Shown here: one piece after another, positions 12,401 to 22,700 of the stretch
Numbering within the stretch: position 1 is the first letter of the stretch
Layout of the letters: the number at the start of each line of letters is the position of its first letter
NCBI RefSeq assembly: GCF_029784155.1
Contig: NC_073692.1
Coordinates: 70,506,012-70,570,011 of the forward strand
Source of the DNA: Uranotaenia lowii
Lineage: Eukaryota > Arthropoda > Insecta > Diptera > Culicidae
Direction of reading: 5' to 3'
Length of the DNA: 64,000 nt
Position numbers and translations under genes: made by a program
Notes under the pieces: generated by a model
Seen by the model: only the letters and a program-made list of their open reading frames with translations
Databases searched by the model: none
Told to the model about the DNA's origin: nothing

Positions 12401-12831
12401 AGATGTCAAATAAATAATATCGCTTTTATTTTATTACCGAGAATGTCAATCAAAATCTCTGAATAAGTAGAAGAGGCATCAATGTCGTTCGTAATTAAAA
12501 CAGTTCCCAGTTCATTGTTTTAGCAGGCGGAAAAAAATATTTATGTTGCATCTACACGCACTTTGTGCGAGTATCTGAACTGTGATTCGATCTAAACTTC
12601 TTCAGCCCTCGCTAATCAGAGTAACTTAATTATCTACATATGTATGAAAGAATGACACAATGAAGTTCGTTTGTAAAACCATGCCATGTTATTGTAGGCG
12701 TGTCAGCTGAAAATTATGCAACAAACAGCACGTGCTTAAGCATCAAAACTTAGTGGCGCCACGAGCAAGAGTCAAAATAAACAACGACTTCCACTATTTT
12801 TTTTTACTTTAAAACGTTTATTAGGTGCTAG
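3491..12831 (+). CDS. dome: Domeless-like (gp130-type) cytokine receptor, N-terminal part, probably truncated
   Basis: Exon 1 is 3491-3584 (signal peptide MYRIVRILLCVLLAASQ). Exon 2 is 3660-3820 and exon 3 is 11154-12082. Donor and acceptor phases match (1/1, then 0/0). Exon 2 and early exon 3 give an Ig-like module. Next comes a cytokine-binding module with paired cysteines (CISENRKYLTC, then CALHYSKDLNLW). An FNIII domain follows, ending in YWSDWVS, close to the WSxWS box. A third FNIII domain starts (ITVDVYWKG) and is cut mid-domain at VEAISSSGV. In insects Domeless is the JAK/STAT receptor for Upd cytokines, acting at the plasma membrane. Joining to the acceptor at 12824 adds Arg, Cys and then TAG at 12829-12831, giving about 396 residues with no membrane segment. 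That is either a pseudogene or a soluble form like Drosophila et/latran. Family assignment is good; orthology is inferred. Confidence 0.65.
4818..5607. repeat. Inverted-repeat element with 22-base perfect termini
   Basis: The sequence TTATTTTAAGAAGAGAAATC at 4818 returns as its reverse complement at 5586-5607, with 22 matching bases. It lies in intron 2 of the receptor gene. A second inverted-repeat element (4837-5130) sits at its left end, and the right end contains a 60-base block (about 5527-5586) also found in the centre of the 6.7 kb palindrome. It is most likely a foldback or MITE composite. Confidence 0.5.
4837..5130. mobile_element. MITE with long inverted termini (copy 1)
   Basis: The left end (CACCGTGAGTT, then TTTATGAAATTAATTTG and TTTATCGGTGAG) and right end (CTCACCGATAAA, then CAAATTAATTTCATAAA and AACTCACGGTG) are near-perfect inverted repeats of about 45 bases. 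Most of the interior is repeated in opposite orientation at 6103-6335. No coding capacity is visible. Confidence 0.6.
5909..5999. repeat. Hairpin built on CTCAGATTTAAGCTT
   Basis: CCTCAGATTTAAGCTTT on the left pairs with AAAGCTTAAATCTGAGG on the right across a loop of roughly 25 bases. The left arm also contains an extra direct copy of the motif. Confidence 0.5.
6103..6335. mobile_element. MITE copy 2, inverted and incomplete
   Basis: About 230 bases match 4851-5080 in reverse orientation with few differences and end in CTCACCGATAAAGCCGC plus CAAATTAATTTCATAAA. The other terminus is missing. The matching arms about 1 kb apart could fold on each other. Confidence 0.55.
6487..6972. repeat. Near-perfect palindrome, about 240-base arms
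   Basis: Starting from the centre AGTAGGCC (about 6722-6729), the left arm reads outward CACACATTGG-type sequence and ends near ATGTTACTTTAATTTGTCGG. The right arm is its complement, ending CCGACAAATTAAAGTAACAT. Only scattered mismatches are seen, for example near 6533 and 6665. This is a foldback element in intron 2 of the receptor gene. Confidence 0.75.
7087..7150. repeat. Strong two-step hairpin
   Basis: TTCCGCTTCGCTGC pairs with GCAGCGAAGCGGAA, and inside it AATAAATCCGA pairs with TCGGATTTATT, leaving a short GC-rich loop. The GC-rich arms stand out from the AT-rich surroundings. Confidence 0.6.
7923..8162. repeat. Exact 120-base tandem duplication
   Basis: Bases 7923-8042 and 8043-8162 read identically by eye. 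The identity implies a recent duplication inside the older A-rich array. Confidence 0.85.
8583..8706 (-). mobile_element. SINE fragment, tRNA head missing
   Basis: This segment matches the 3' body of the SINE at 135-355 (shared words TTATCAACG, GCAGTTGGCGGA, ACTGAAAAAC/TTGAAAAAC) after a T-run. The tRNA-like head is absent, so it is 5'-truncated. It sits inside the T-rich array. Confidence 0.6.
9471..11153. other. Rest of receptor intron 2
   Basis: AT-rich intronic DNA. A short ATG trinucleotide microsatellite lies at 9618-9639 and a CATAT-rich patch near 10600. No gene is recognised. The branch and acceptor region before 11154 ends in ATTACAG. Confidence 0.5.
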
Positions 12832-12960
12832 GTGTTGAAAAATGCTTCTGAATGCTCTTGGAATCTTACGATCCCCGAATGTAGCACGGTGCGATATATA
12901 CGAGTCCAACATTCGCTGATCCACAGCCCGAGCACGATCAGGTTGGCTCTGAAACTGGGA
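12825..12960 (+). pseudogene. dome: Receptor exon 4 remnant with in-frame TAG
   Basis: With the acceptor TTATTAG ending at 12824, the split Arg codon of exon 3 is completed and the frame reads Cys, TAG, then LKNASECSWNLTIPE and TVRYIRV. The HSPSTI stretch that follows fits the E, F and G strands expected to finish the third FNIII domain. The alternative acceptor at 12831 gives an immediate TGA. Recognisable homology stops near 12960, where OBP pseudogene sequence begins shortly after. Confidence 0.5.
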
Positions 12961-12969
12961 CAGATCCTT

Positions 12970-13378
12970 GACAGCTACACGTCTACTAGTACCCCAGTTT
13001 CCAACACTAATTTCTCAGAGACTTTTTGCATAAGCTGCTTTCAGGTGGTATGTTGGGCAATTAATTAAATGTAAATTCGAGAGACATACTGATTCCTTAC
13101 ACATTTGTTTCTGAATGTCAGCCTGGCACTGTCTTTTTGATTCATCAAGTAGTATAGGGTTATCAAACTGGATTTACAGATTCTCGAAATCAGATCTGAT
13201 ATCTGAGGTGTAGTAACCGATTCGAATCTAACACGTATGGGTCAGTTCTTCGAACTCCGGTTGTTCGTAGAAGATTCCTTGACAATATTGTTGCAAAATT
13301 TCCAGTGAAATGTGTGGAAGCTAAATAGACTCCCGCACATATCTTAGAGACACTCCTTCGCAATGGGACGCAAAATCG
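12970..13378 (-). pseudogene. Odorant-binding-protein pseudogene fragment
   Basis: This segment aligns base by base with the 3' half of the intact paralogs at 31008-31985 and 45933-47033. Shared words include GCCTGGCACTGTC, TACAGATTCTCGAAATC and GTGTAGTAACCGA. It carries small indels and stops, and has a deletion near 13345. The part coding for the N-terminal domain is absent. It abuts the remnant receptor exon on one side and the 3' end of an I-like LINE on the other. It shows the paralog family once extended to the left of the present cluster. Confidence 0.7.
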
Positions 13379-13403
13379 TTACTTACTTTTTAAAGAGTGA
13401 CAT

Positions 13404-14072
13404 CTATTCAGCTTGATGTAACCGGCATTCATCCAAAATATGTTCGACCGTCATTTTTTTCACCACGGGAATCGCAAGTACCACTGCTTCGTTCGATGTA
13501 GCAGTAGTGGGTAGCCTAGTATGTCCATTTCGGAGTCTCATCAAGGTACGTTGCGCGTGTCTGTAATCGCGATCTTTCCAAGCACGATATAAAACGAACC
13601 AATCTCTCTCGGATAAAAAGTGTGAGTTCCATTTAGCCCGGACGGATTCCCCGCTGCGTCCGGTATTTGCCAGGATATCCGCCTTCTTGTGGCCGCGAAT
13701 ACCGCAATGACCTGGTACACAGCATATTTTAGTTTGCGTGTGTTTCAAGGCTGATCTGGCCTTCAGTATCCAGGGGTGTGATGTTCTTCCGGAACATATA
13801 GCATCAATGCAGCTAGCAGAGTCAGAAAGGATGATTTTAGACTTATTAGAGGGGAGTTCGATAGCTGTGAATAAGGCGAAGGTTTCTGCCGAAAAGATGG
13901 AGCATTGCTCAGGCAAACGTCCTTCGATTTGGATTCCTTCGCTGTAGTCGCCAACACCTACAGTCCCGTCTGAGTGGCAGAACCGTCGGTATAAATGGCA
14001 AGATGATTTGAGTAGCTTGTGTTTATCAGGTGGTTGAACGCGCTCTTGCTTTAGAAGAAGGATCAACAACAC
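13404..14072 (-). pseudogene. RNase H domain of the I-like LINE
   Basis: A 222-codon open frame carries the RNase H signature residues: an acidic residue in ILSDSASC, and VPGHCGIRGHKKADILA with the HxGxxGxxxAD pattern. It ends with a His/Cys-rich tail (VEHILDECRLH). It is the C-terminal remnant of a LINE polyprotein and has no start of its own. Confidence 0.75.
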
Positions 14073-15182
14073 GGAAAGTATTCTCCAGGGTCAGGTCAGG
14101 TTATGGGGATTGATTATACCCGATGGTGGTTTGTTGGCAATGAGTGGAAAAACTTCGGTTATTTTGCGGGAATTTTTCAAGCAGCTTTCGACAATTAGCT
14201 AGTAAATTTGATACTTTTCGGAGTAGTTCATAATTGCCATAATTGAGAATATGGGGCTTGTACGAAAGGCACCAGAGCAAAGTTGTATCCCGGAGTTAGG
14301 GGTGAAATCACCTATATCCGGGTTGGTGGATTTATTTTTAAGATGCCTTCCCCTCCAGTACTAACAATGCCCCACCGATGGAGTATCTTGGGGAGCACCG
14401 TGGCTTTGAATATCGTCAGAAGCGTCTTTTTGTTTCCTCATGTCTTTTTCTGGCCACCAGTCTTGAAGATATTCATTCAAGTGTCGATGTTCTTTTTCAG
14501 CTGCTTGGGTTGATTAGTGAACCTGAGCAGAAGTGGGACCATTTGCTCTTCGGACCAGATATCGTCATTCCAGACTCTTCAGACCATTTTACCGTTACAT
14601 TGATTGCATTTTGGAGATTTTTTGTCGATTGTTTTGGGTTTCGGCAAATGGCAAGGAGCAGAATCATCAGCATATGTCATGACATGTACATTATAGGGAA
14701 TAAATTTGAAGACGGAGTTCATTCCTACTAAAAAGAGAGTAATAGCAAGTACGGATTCTTAAGGTACCCCTTGTTCCTGCTTGTATCCCTGAGAATATGT
14801 TCCTCCTATAGCCACCTTGAAAGTTCGATTTTCCATAAAGTCCTCACATGTGCTCAATATTCTGTGACTGAAACCCCACTGACGTGGTTGTCCGCATATG
14901 ACATTTTTAAGGATCGAATCATACGCCTTGCCTTAATCTAGCACAGCTACTTCGCAGTGGGAACGGGTAGTCATGGCAGGGTTCAGTATTCCTTCTAGGT
15001 GTGCGAAGTAGGCACCAATACCACTGAGAAAGACTACTGTTGGTTGCAAAGCCTTCTTGTAAGTAGCGACGAATAGCATTAGCTATTTCAGAGGGATCCT
15101 GAGTAATTTTTGCTTTAATAATCAAACTTGGACGTGGCACAAGACGATTTCCGTTAAAAGCGTTGACTCTTCTACACATTTT

Positions 15183-15300
15183 TCGAGTCGATGTATAACA
15201 ATAATTTATAAACAGCACGTTTACATCTAATCCGACGTTTCGGCCTTTGGTGTTTGCCTTTTTCTAAGGAGAATCTACAATTTTATTTTATTTTTTGAAA
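15183..15300 (-). mobile_element. Possible Penelope-like element 3' end
   Basis: On the minus strand a short motif series CTCCTTAGAAAAAGGC, GGCCGAAACGTCGGAT appears. This pattern is frequent near the termini of Penelope-like elements. It interrupts the I-like LINE where reverse-transcriptase sequence is expected. The extent is uncertain and no protein is recognised. Confidence 0.35.
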
Positions 15301-16770
15301 ATTTATTAATATCTAACAAATTACTTTTAATAAATATGGTGTTGCACTTACCACGTATTGTACTGTTAGATCGGGCTATGGGTATGAGGCTAGATGGGAG
15401 CTTTTGCTACGGTGGTTCTGCTGTCGATGAACTGTGTGTTATGATTTTTAGGAGCGGAGAGATAAATATTGTAACTTACTGTTTTTTGCGAAGTGAGGTT
15501 TTACACATTTACTTCGTGTTTCACTTGTAACAGCTGTCTACTGTTTTTGTAAGCCTACTCTGAACTGTTTTATTGTTTTTATTTTTGGAATTGTTCATGT
15601 TTGGCATGTTTTGGTATTGATGAAATGTATGGTTGGTTATGAAGTATAGATATCGGTTTGTGTTATGGATGGTATGGTTATACTGTGTGTGTTGAATATG
15701 AATTTACTATTGTTGGAGTTTTTCAGTTTGGTTACTTAAACTTATAGATGATTTTTCATGGTTGTATGATGATGAGTGACTGGTGGGTTTCGTTCGTTGG
15801 TTTAGGTCGGAGCTTTCTTGCTGTGGGAATTTACTTCGTACGTTGTCGTAAGGAATCTTTTTCAGTCGGTAAAGTTTTTTGCGTCGAATCTTGATAGCTG
15901 TGGCTACCTTGGGGTTTCACCAGTTCACAGATATTTTTTGCCTATGATCGTGGTATTGCCATCATGGCGAGGTGAATTCATCGAAATTCAGGATCTGCTC
16001 ATTTCGGAGGTGATAACATATTTCGTCCTCCAAAAGATCCCAATTCGCTTCGTCGTATATCCAATGAGTACGTTGGGTTTCAGAATATAGAGGGGAGGTT
16101 TTTAATATTTGGATTGGAAAGTGATCACTTCCCCAAATATCTGAATCTACAGTCCAGAGCAACTTTGAGGCGATTTCAGGGAAATGCGAGGGAAACATCA
16201 ATGTCGGGCGATGATAGGTGGTGGAAAGGTTTTCGGGTAATTTCTCCGGTGTAAAGGATAGCTAGGTCATTCTTGAGGATAAGCTCCAGGAGAGAACATC
16301 TTCGGAAATCGGTCTTATCGCAGCCCCAAGCATGATGATGAGCGTTGACGTCACCCAGCAAGACAATTGGAAGAGGATGCGCTTTTATCACTTTCTGTAA
16401 TTCTTTTATTTGTATCTCATACTTCATACGAAAGTGGCAGAAAAAGGATACTTGGTATTCACAGCTACTATTTGAAGAGTGGCATCTAGGGCTATAAATG
16501 AAATGCCAACGTCATGACAAACTTCAATGCCAACTCCGTTGGCTGGGGCACCAGTGTTCCCAGAACCCTTGCTTTTCATATCCCATTATCTATGTATGTC
16601 TTTAAGTCTTTTAGAGAGGAACCTAGTTTGTTTTGTTCATGTTTCCGTAGAGCTTCGATTGTTCGAAAGTTCATTTTGAATTAAGAGTTCTAGCTCATGC
16701 CTATGAGCCCATAGACCATTTACATTCCATTGTACAGCTAATGGGAAGGAGGTTTTTACCGGGGAGGATG

Positions 16771-18988
16771 TATTGCCGACTCTCTGTTAAGCCCGTTGCA
16801 TTTGCTGTGTTTTACGAAATCATCAAATTTACCTACTCTCTAAAGTTTGTATTATGTTCTCATGTCTCATCATTAACTTAATCAGAATGTAATGAATTCT
16901 CAGAATATTTAGTGTGCCATGTATGCGCCTTAATGGCGAAAAGTTTTATTGCATAAACGATCAAAACGTATAATTAGACATACAGTGTAGCATATTCATG
17001 CAACTTCGTGTAGGTGAACACGGTCAAAATGAGCTGTTCTTATTTTATAATAAACAGCATGATTTCAAGTAATCAATGGATTGCCTATATTGGTACATTC
17101 TTAAGCCTAATGTCATTTTACCTTATCCTAAGCACGCCACTGCTACGATGTAAACATACGGGGTCAATGTACTCTGCATCCGATCCGTCTCGTCATTGCC
17201 CTAGCAGTGCTAGAACAGCTGATCCGCTCACTGATTCTATCCCTCTTAATCGTCAGCGAAGAAGGATGAATCACAACAAAACTGATGATCAAATCGCAGG
17301 ACTGTATTGGTGGAGAAGTATGTTTTCGCTTTTCGCATGTTACGGCACATTCATGCTCTCTCTTCTCTCCCTTCACGATCTCACGAACACTTAAACACAA
17401 AGACGCTTGTTCAATCTTCGTCACAGCAAGCCCGCTTGCGAACGCATGCATGCACTTCTTCGCAACACAATACACTTTACACACCGCCACACAATATCAC
17501 AAGTCCGATCCTCCAAGATTCTTCAGCTCACCATGGAAAGTACATGCAGATGTTTCTGGTTTCGGATGCCTTAGATGCTCGTTGCATGCAAAACGACGAC
17601 GAACGATGGCGACGTGTGTACTCCCGTCCGACCCGATCGCACTCGAAAACTATTTGGCTCTCTTGCCCGCCTTGAGCTAGAGCCGACGTGCGTGCCACAC
17701 GCACACGGATGTTCTCAGAGAATGCTGAGTCTGGGAGATTGGACGTGATGTTGAGATTCTCGCTGAAACAGCTCCAGGTGGCAATCCGAACCTACACAAA
17801 AGCCCTGATGGCAAAGCGTTTAGAATAGGGAATTATGTTTGCTGTGTCTGTATTACCTCTGATGAGGGCTCGGTTCTCTATGTTCTCCACGGACCGTTCT
17901 AACGAGATTGCACAGCTGACATTCTTATTGGATCATCGAACTTAGCCTGTGAGGGGTTCGATTCATTTAGTACCGATTCTGATCCGCACAATTTGCCCTT
18001 ACCTTTCTTGATCTTCTGGTTCTTTTCATGCAGAACTATGTGGCCTCCTTTGGCCACAGAATGAAATTCACTTCTGTTCCTCGTGATGTTGCTTCTGTCT
18101 TATCTCTCGGCTTTCACTCACATGCAGTTGCCCGTTTAATATATCAGGCTCTTGGGACGTACTCCGAACGTGGTGACATGCAAATCGTGATGGAGCGTTG
18201 CTACCTGGTGTAATGAGACACTTCTTTATGCCTTGCAGGATTATAACGGCGCTTTAAGAAATTACCTGTTTGGCACGATCGTTGGTTTGCCAGAGACTGT
18301 ACTCTATTGCTCCCAGGAGATTGTTGCATGCACTTGCCTGGTGGGTGTATAGTCCTTGAGATGTGTTCCGGTTGCGATAACGCACTAATAGGGAAAGATT
18401 ATTCACACCTGGAGAAGCAACTTCTTAATGAGGGATTCGCGTAACAGCTTTCATTTTTGTGGGAATTACCTGAATAGCACAATCGTCGTACTACGCGGAA
18501 CTGTCTTCTGACACTCGCAGGGGATAGTTGCATGCATTTACTTGTGGAAGTTTCAAGGTTTTCTTGAAATGCGTTCCGGTGAGAAAACGTGCTTATGGTA
18601 GTCTGCAGAAACAAATGACTCATGTAGGTTTCGTAAGGCTATGGCGCTTTATGTATAAATTACCTGTACCTCACGAATCGTTGTTCTAGGCGGTACTAAC
18701 TCGATTGTTTGCCGGAGATAATTTAAGACAGGTTTTCCTTAAATTGATTTCGTCGATTTAGATAGACGACGCGTCGGTTATGTCCATACACTTGGAAAAT
18801 CAGAAGTGATTATGGGGCGGAAGTGGCATTGCTTTTGACAATTAGAGTGATCTGTCAGTGCTTCTGCGCTCAGACTTATCGACGTCGATACAGTCGATGT
18901 CGAATTTTCTTAATGTATAGTTTGATTGTGAAGAATGTTAAGGTGGTCCATTTTGCTGCATGATTATATATACTTCATAACGGTAACA
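16771..18988 (-). repeat. 3' LTR of the gypsy-type element
   Basis: It is 2218 bases, the same length as its partner, and on the minus strand begins TGTTACCG. The LTR is unusually long for an insect Ty3/gypsy element. It contains diverged tandem units of about 195 bases (roughly 18237-18430, 18431-18627, 18628-18730) sharing AATTACCTG, GTTGCATGCA and GCGTTCCGGT-type words. Open frames of 60-131 codons inside it have no recognisable domain. Confidence 0.9.
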
Positions 18989-19010
18989 CAACCCTTGTGT
19001 ACTTCAAAAA

Positions 19011-19048
19011 GAAATTTTCGTGATTTTAAAAGAAATCACGAAAATTTC
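19011..19048. repeat. Perfect 16-base hairpin next to the 3' LTR
   Basis: GAAATTTTCGTGATTT pairs exactly with AAATCACGAAAATTTC around a six-base loop, starting 23 bases inside the element from the 3' LTR. It lies in the non-coding stretch (18989-19795) between pol and the LTR. Confidence 0.7.
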
Positions 19049-19795
19049 GCTAACGCTATGTTCCGGAGAATGTTCCGGTTGATTCTTATTTTAGTCTTCC
19101 CAATTCAACAGAATTTCCAAATTGGATCTCGAATTCAGGTTCAGCATACAAAACTCATCAGAAATTATGCTTGCTCTCACTGCGTCTAGTGACAAAATTG
19201 CAAGTCTGCTCGTTTCTTATTCTATTCTGCGCAGACTAACATTAGCTTATTAGTTTCTAATATGTAAAGGCTTTCGACGTGGAATGTACAAGGCAATTCT
19301 ACTTTCTTGTTGCAACTATTTTCGTCGGATGATTCTTTCATCTTATTTATTGTGCTTGATCGTGAGCACTTCTCTTATTTTGAATTTAAATGCTACATGA
19401 TTTTTGTTGTCTAATTAATTGATGGTAATGAGAACTTAGAGAGATTTACGGAACGGTATTTTTACTTGGCTGGCAGTGTTTTTAACTATGAGTGGTCTTA
19501 TCTCTGGTCTATTGATTTCATTTTAGCGCTTGAGATTAGAAGTGAATTTTTGGGACATTTGGTTCAGAAGGATTCAGCTGATCTAAGTTTGAGATTCGTT
19601 CTGATTCGTTCTGATTCGTTGGACAGCTTAATGGGGTCAAGTTTTCCTGATCCACGCGTGAGGATGGTGCTGCGTTCTGAGATTGACGAGGTTTCTTTAA
19701 TTGATATTGGTCCTTCAGTCGAATCTAGAGCATGTTTTCTTGCATGTGTTCTTGCGTGGTTTGCAGATAAACTGCGTACATAGCTGGAGGTTTGA

Positions 19796-22700
19796 TCAGT
19801 CGGGTTTAATATCCTTGGCATGATAAACACCCGTCTTGGAGCTTTTGATGTCTTCTAGGAGGTAGTTGTTGCATCCTTGTCTTTGTCGGATGATGCTTGG
19901 GATGAATTTGGGTCCTAATTTCTTAGTTCGATGGTCAGTAGCCGATGATTGTTCGAATGAACGTCTCCAAACGATGTCTCCTACTTCTAATATTCGGTTG
20001 CGTGCTCTCATATCGTAACGTTTTTTACTGTCTTCATGAGCCATCTTTATTCGCTTCAGTACAAAGTGTTGTATGTTCTCTATCACTTTCATCCTTGCTG
20101 CCTGTGCCGATGTTGCATCGTCTGCCGTGTTCAAAGTTGCTGTTGGATAGCCTTCGGTGAATAATATGTGGTCTCGGCCGAAATTACAAAAGTAAGGACT
20201 ACATCCTAGCGTCTCTTGTTTTGTAGTGTTTATGGCACACACGATCTGTTGGATGTGGAGATCCCAATCTCGTTGATCGATGTCTATCAGGGATCTTATG
20301 CATGTAACCAGGGTACGGTTAGTCCTTTCAGCTGCATTGCACATTGGTGTGTAGAAGGCCGTTCTCATATGTATCACATCATAACGTTTAAGAAATGCTT
20401 GGAATGCATGTGATAAGAATTGCGATCCTGAGTCCGACACTATAATTCTCGGGGTTGAGAATCTCAAGAAAACATACCCTTCCAAAAAGGCCACCATCTG
20501 TTGCGCGTTCGCCGTTCGAAAAGGTTCAACGATGATAAATTTAGTTATCCAATCAACGATTACTAAGAGGACTGTGAAACCTTTCCTGGATCGTGTCATT
20601 GGTCCCACCCAATCGACGGAAATCAATTCCCATGGTAATTTAGCAGGCTTTGGGTTTCCGAGTGTAGGTGTTAAGGTTGTGTTAGGAGCTTTCGAGGCTT
20701 TACAGACTTCACAGGCGCGAATATGTCTTTTTATGTCGACGGACATGTTCGGCCAGTAATATTCCTTTTGAATCCTTTGCAGCGTTCTTTCGTATCCAAG
20801 GTGGGCCGCCGTAGGGATGTCATGGAAGCGACGAATGATTTCATTCCTTTGCTCGTTCGGGACCACCCTCTTCCACCGATGGGCTCTTCCGCCTGTTTCG
20901 TCCAGGATGGAACAGTTTTTGTAGAGGCTTCCTCCCAGTATTTTGAAGTCTGGAAACTTGTCTCCTTCGTCAGCTATCTTTTTCTTTAGTTCGTTAAACC
21001 AAGGATCCGTTGAGCTGGTATCTACCGAAACAGTGTTGACAACCTCAATTCTGCTTAAGCAGTCTGGCACGACATTCGAACTCCCTTTCCTGAACCGGAT
21101 GTCGAAGGAGTACGCGTTCAATCGTAGTATCCATCTAGCTAACAATGGGGTCGGATTTTTCATAGTTTTAAGATACAATAGGCTGGAATGATCACAGAAA
21201 ACTGTAAAATGTGTACCTTCCAGGTACCCTCGAAACTTTTCGATGGCTCTTATGACCGCCAAGCATTCTCTTTGCGTCACTGAATACTTTCTCTCAGCTG
21301 GCGATAGTTTTTGAGAGAAATACGATATGACACATTCCCCTTTCACCCCTTCCTGTGTGAGAACAGCACCAATTGCCACGTCACTGGCGTCGCATGCCAC
21401 GGCAAATGGCCTATCGTAGTTTGGAGTGGCCAGCACTGGTGCTGATGTTAATTGACTTTTGAGAGTTTGGAAAGCTTTTTCACATTCTTCTGACCATTTA
21501 AACCTTATTTTTGCTCGAGTCAGCTCGGTGAGAGGTGCTGCTGTTTTCGAAAAGTCTTGGATGAAACGCCTGTACCACCCGCACATTCCAATAAACCTTT
21601 GGATTTCCTTCTTGGATGAGGGAGTTGGGAATTTGGTAATTGCTTCAATCTTGGTTTCATCCACATGCCAACCCTTTTCGTCTAGTACATATCCTAAGTA
21701 GTTCAAGCTTCTTCGACAAAAGATGGATTTTTCCGGATTGATAGTCAAACCTGCTTTTTCTAGACGCTCTGCTATTTCTGCTAATAATTCCAAGTGTTCT
21801 TCGAAGTCTACTGTGGCGAGAATCAAGTCATCTAAATAGACGAAGACTTTCGGCTCTAGGTTTATGAACAAATGGTTCATGATTCTGGAAAGAGCTTGGC
21901 TAGCCGTGGAGAGGCCGAAGGGGACGACGCAGAATTGGAAATGACCTCGTTGTGGTATTGTGAAGGCTGTCTTTTCTTTAGATGAGGGATCTAAGGGTAT
22001 CTGCCAAAATGCTGACTCCAAATCTATCGACGAGAGGTAATTCGAACCACTTAAATTATTCATGATGGTTGCAATGTGCGGAATGGGATATGCTTCTTGT
22101 ATTATGATGGAGTTTAGTTTGCGCGCATCAAGACAGAGTCGCATCGAGCCATCCTTCTTTTTTACCGCGACTGTAGCATTGTTCCACGGACAAAACATTG
22201 CCTCCTCTATGACCCCCAGCTGTAGCATCCGATCGACTTCCTTGTTGAGATCCTCGAGAATAAATTTTGCCATCGGGTAGTACTTCTGTTTAAATGGTGG
22301 CGCTGACCCTGTGTCAATGCGGTGAAAGTACAAACTCGTACGCCCTAGATGACCTTTGGTTTTTGCTGTAGGAAACTTTGCGATTACATTTTGAAGTTGC
22401 TCTTTTTGGATATTAGTTAGTGTGGATATAACCGAAGAATTGTCTATCGTTGTGGTTAGACCACAGACGACTGCTTTCACGCCAAAGCTATTCCAGAAGT
22501 CTATGCCCAGGATTAAAGACGTTGGCATAGATTTTACGAACAACACTGGAAGGGTGTGAGACCTTTCATTATATGCTATAGGAACATGAGCGAAGAATGA
22601 AATTTGATGTGCCGAATTGTCCACTGTCCGTATCTCCCCTTTTACCAAATATTTTTTGAGTGAGTAAGTATCTGCAATTCTCGTTAGTTCTCCTCCGACA

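Larger units (their letters stand above)
13395..16770 (-). mobile_element. I-like non-LTR retrotransposon, ORF2 part, decayed
   Basis: Read right to left, this holds an APE-type endonuclease (about 16760-15960, opening AVQWNVNGLWAHRHE with LLGDVNAHHHAWG). A damaged reverse transcriptase follows (15180-14070, TYADDSA box), then an RNase H domain (14072-13404, with SDSASCIDAI and GHCGIRGHKKAD). A C-terminal RNase H is typical of I-group LINEs. Stops and frameshifts are frequent. The gypsy-type element at 16771-27425 splits it from its ORF1, which resumes at 27426. Sequence between about 15300 and 15800 does not read as RT and may include an insertion. Confidence 0.75.

Noticed and set aside
17014..17680. 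Frames of 108-131 codons inside the LTR, repeated at 25451-26117
   Set aside because: They repeat only because the LTR is duplicated, overlap each other on both strands and have no recognisable domain.
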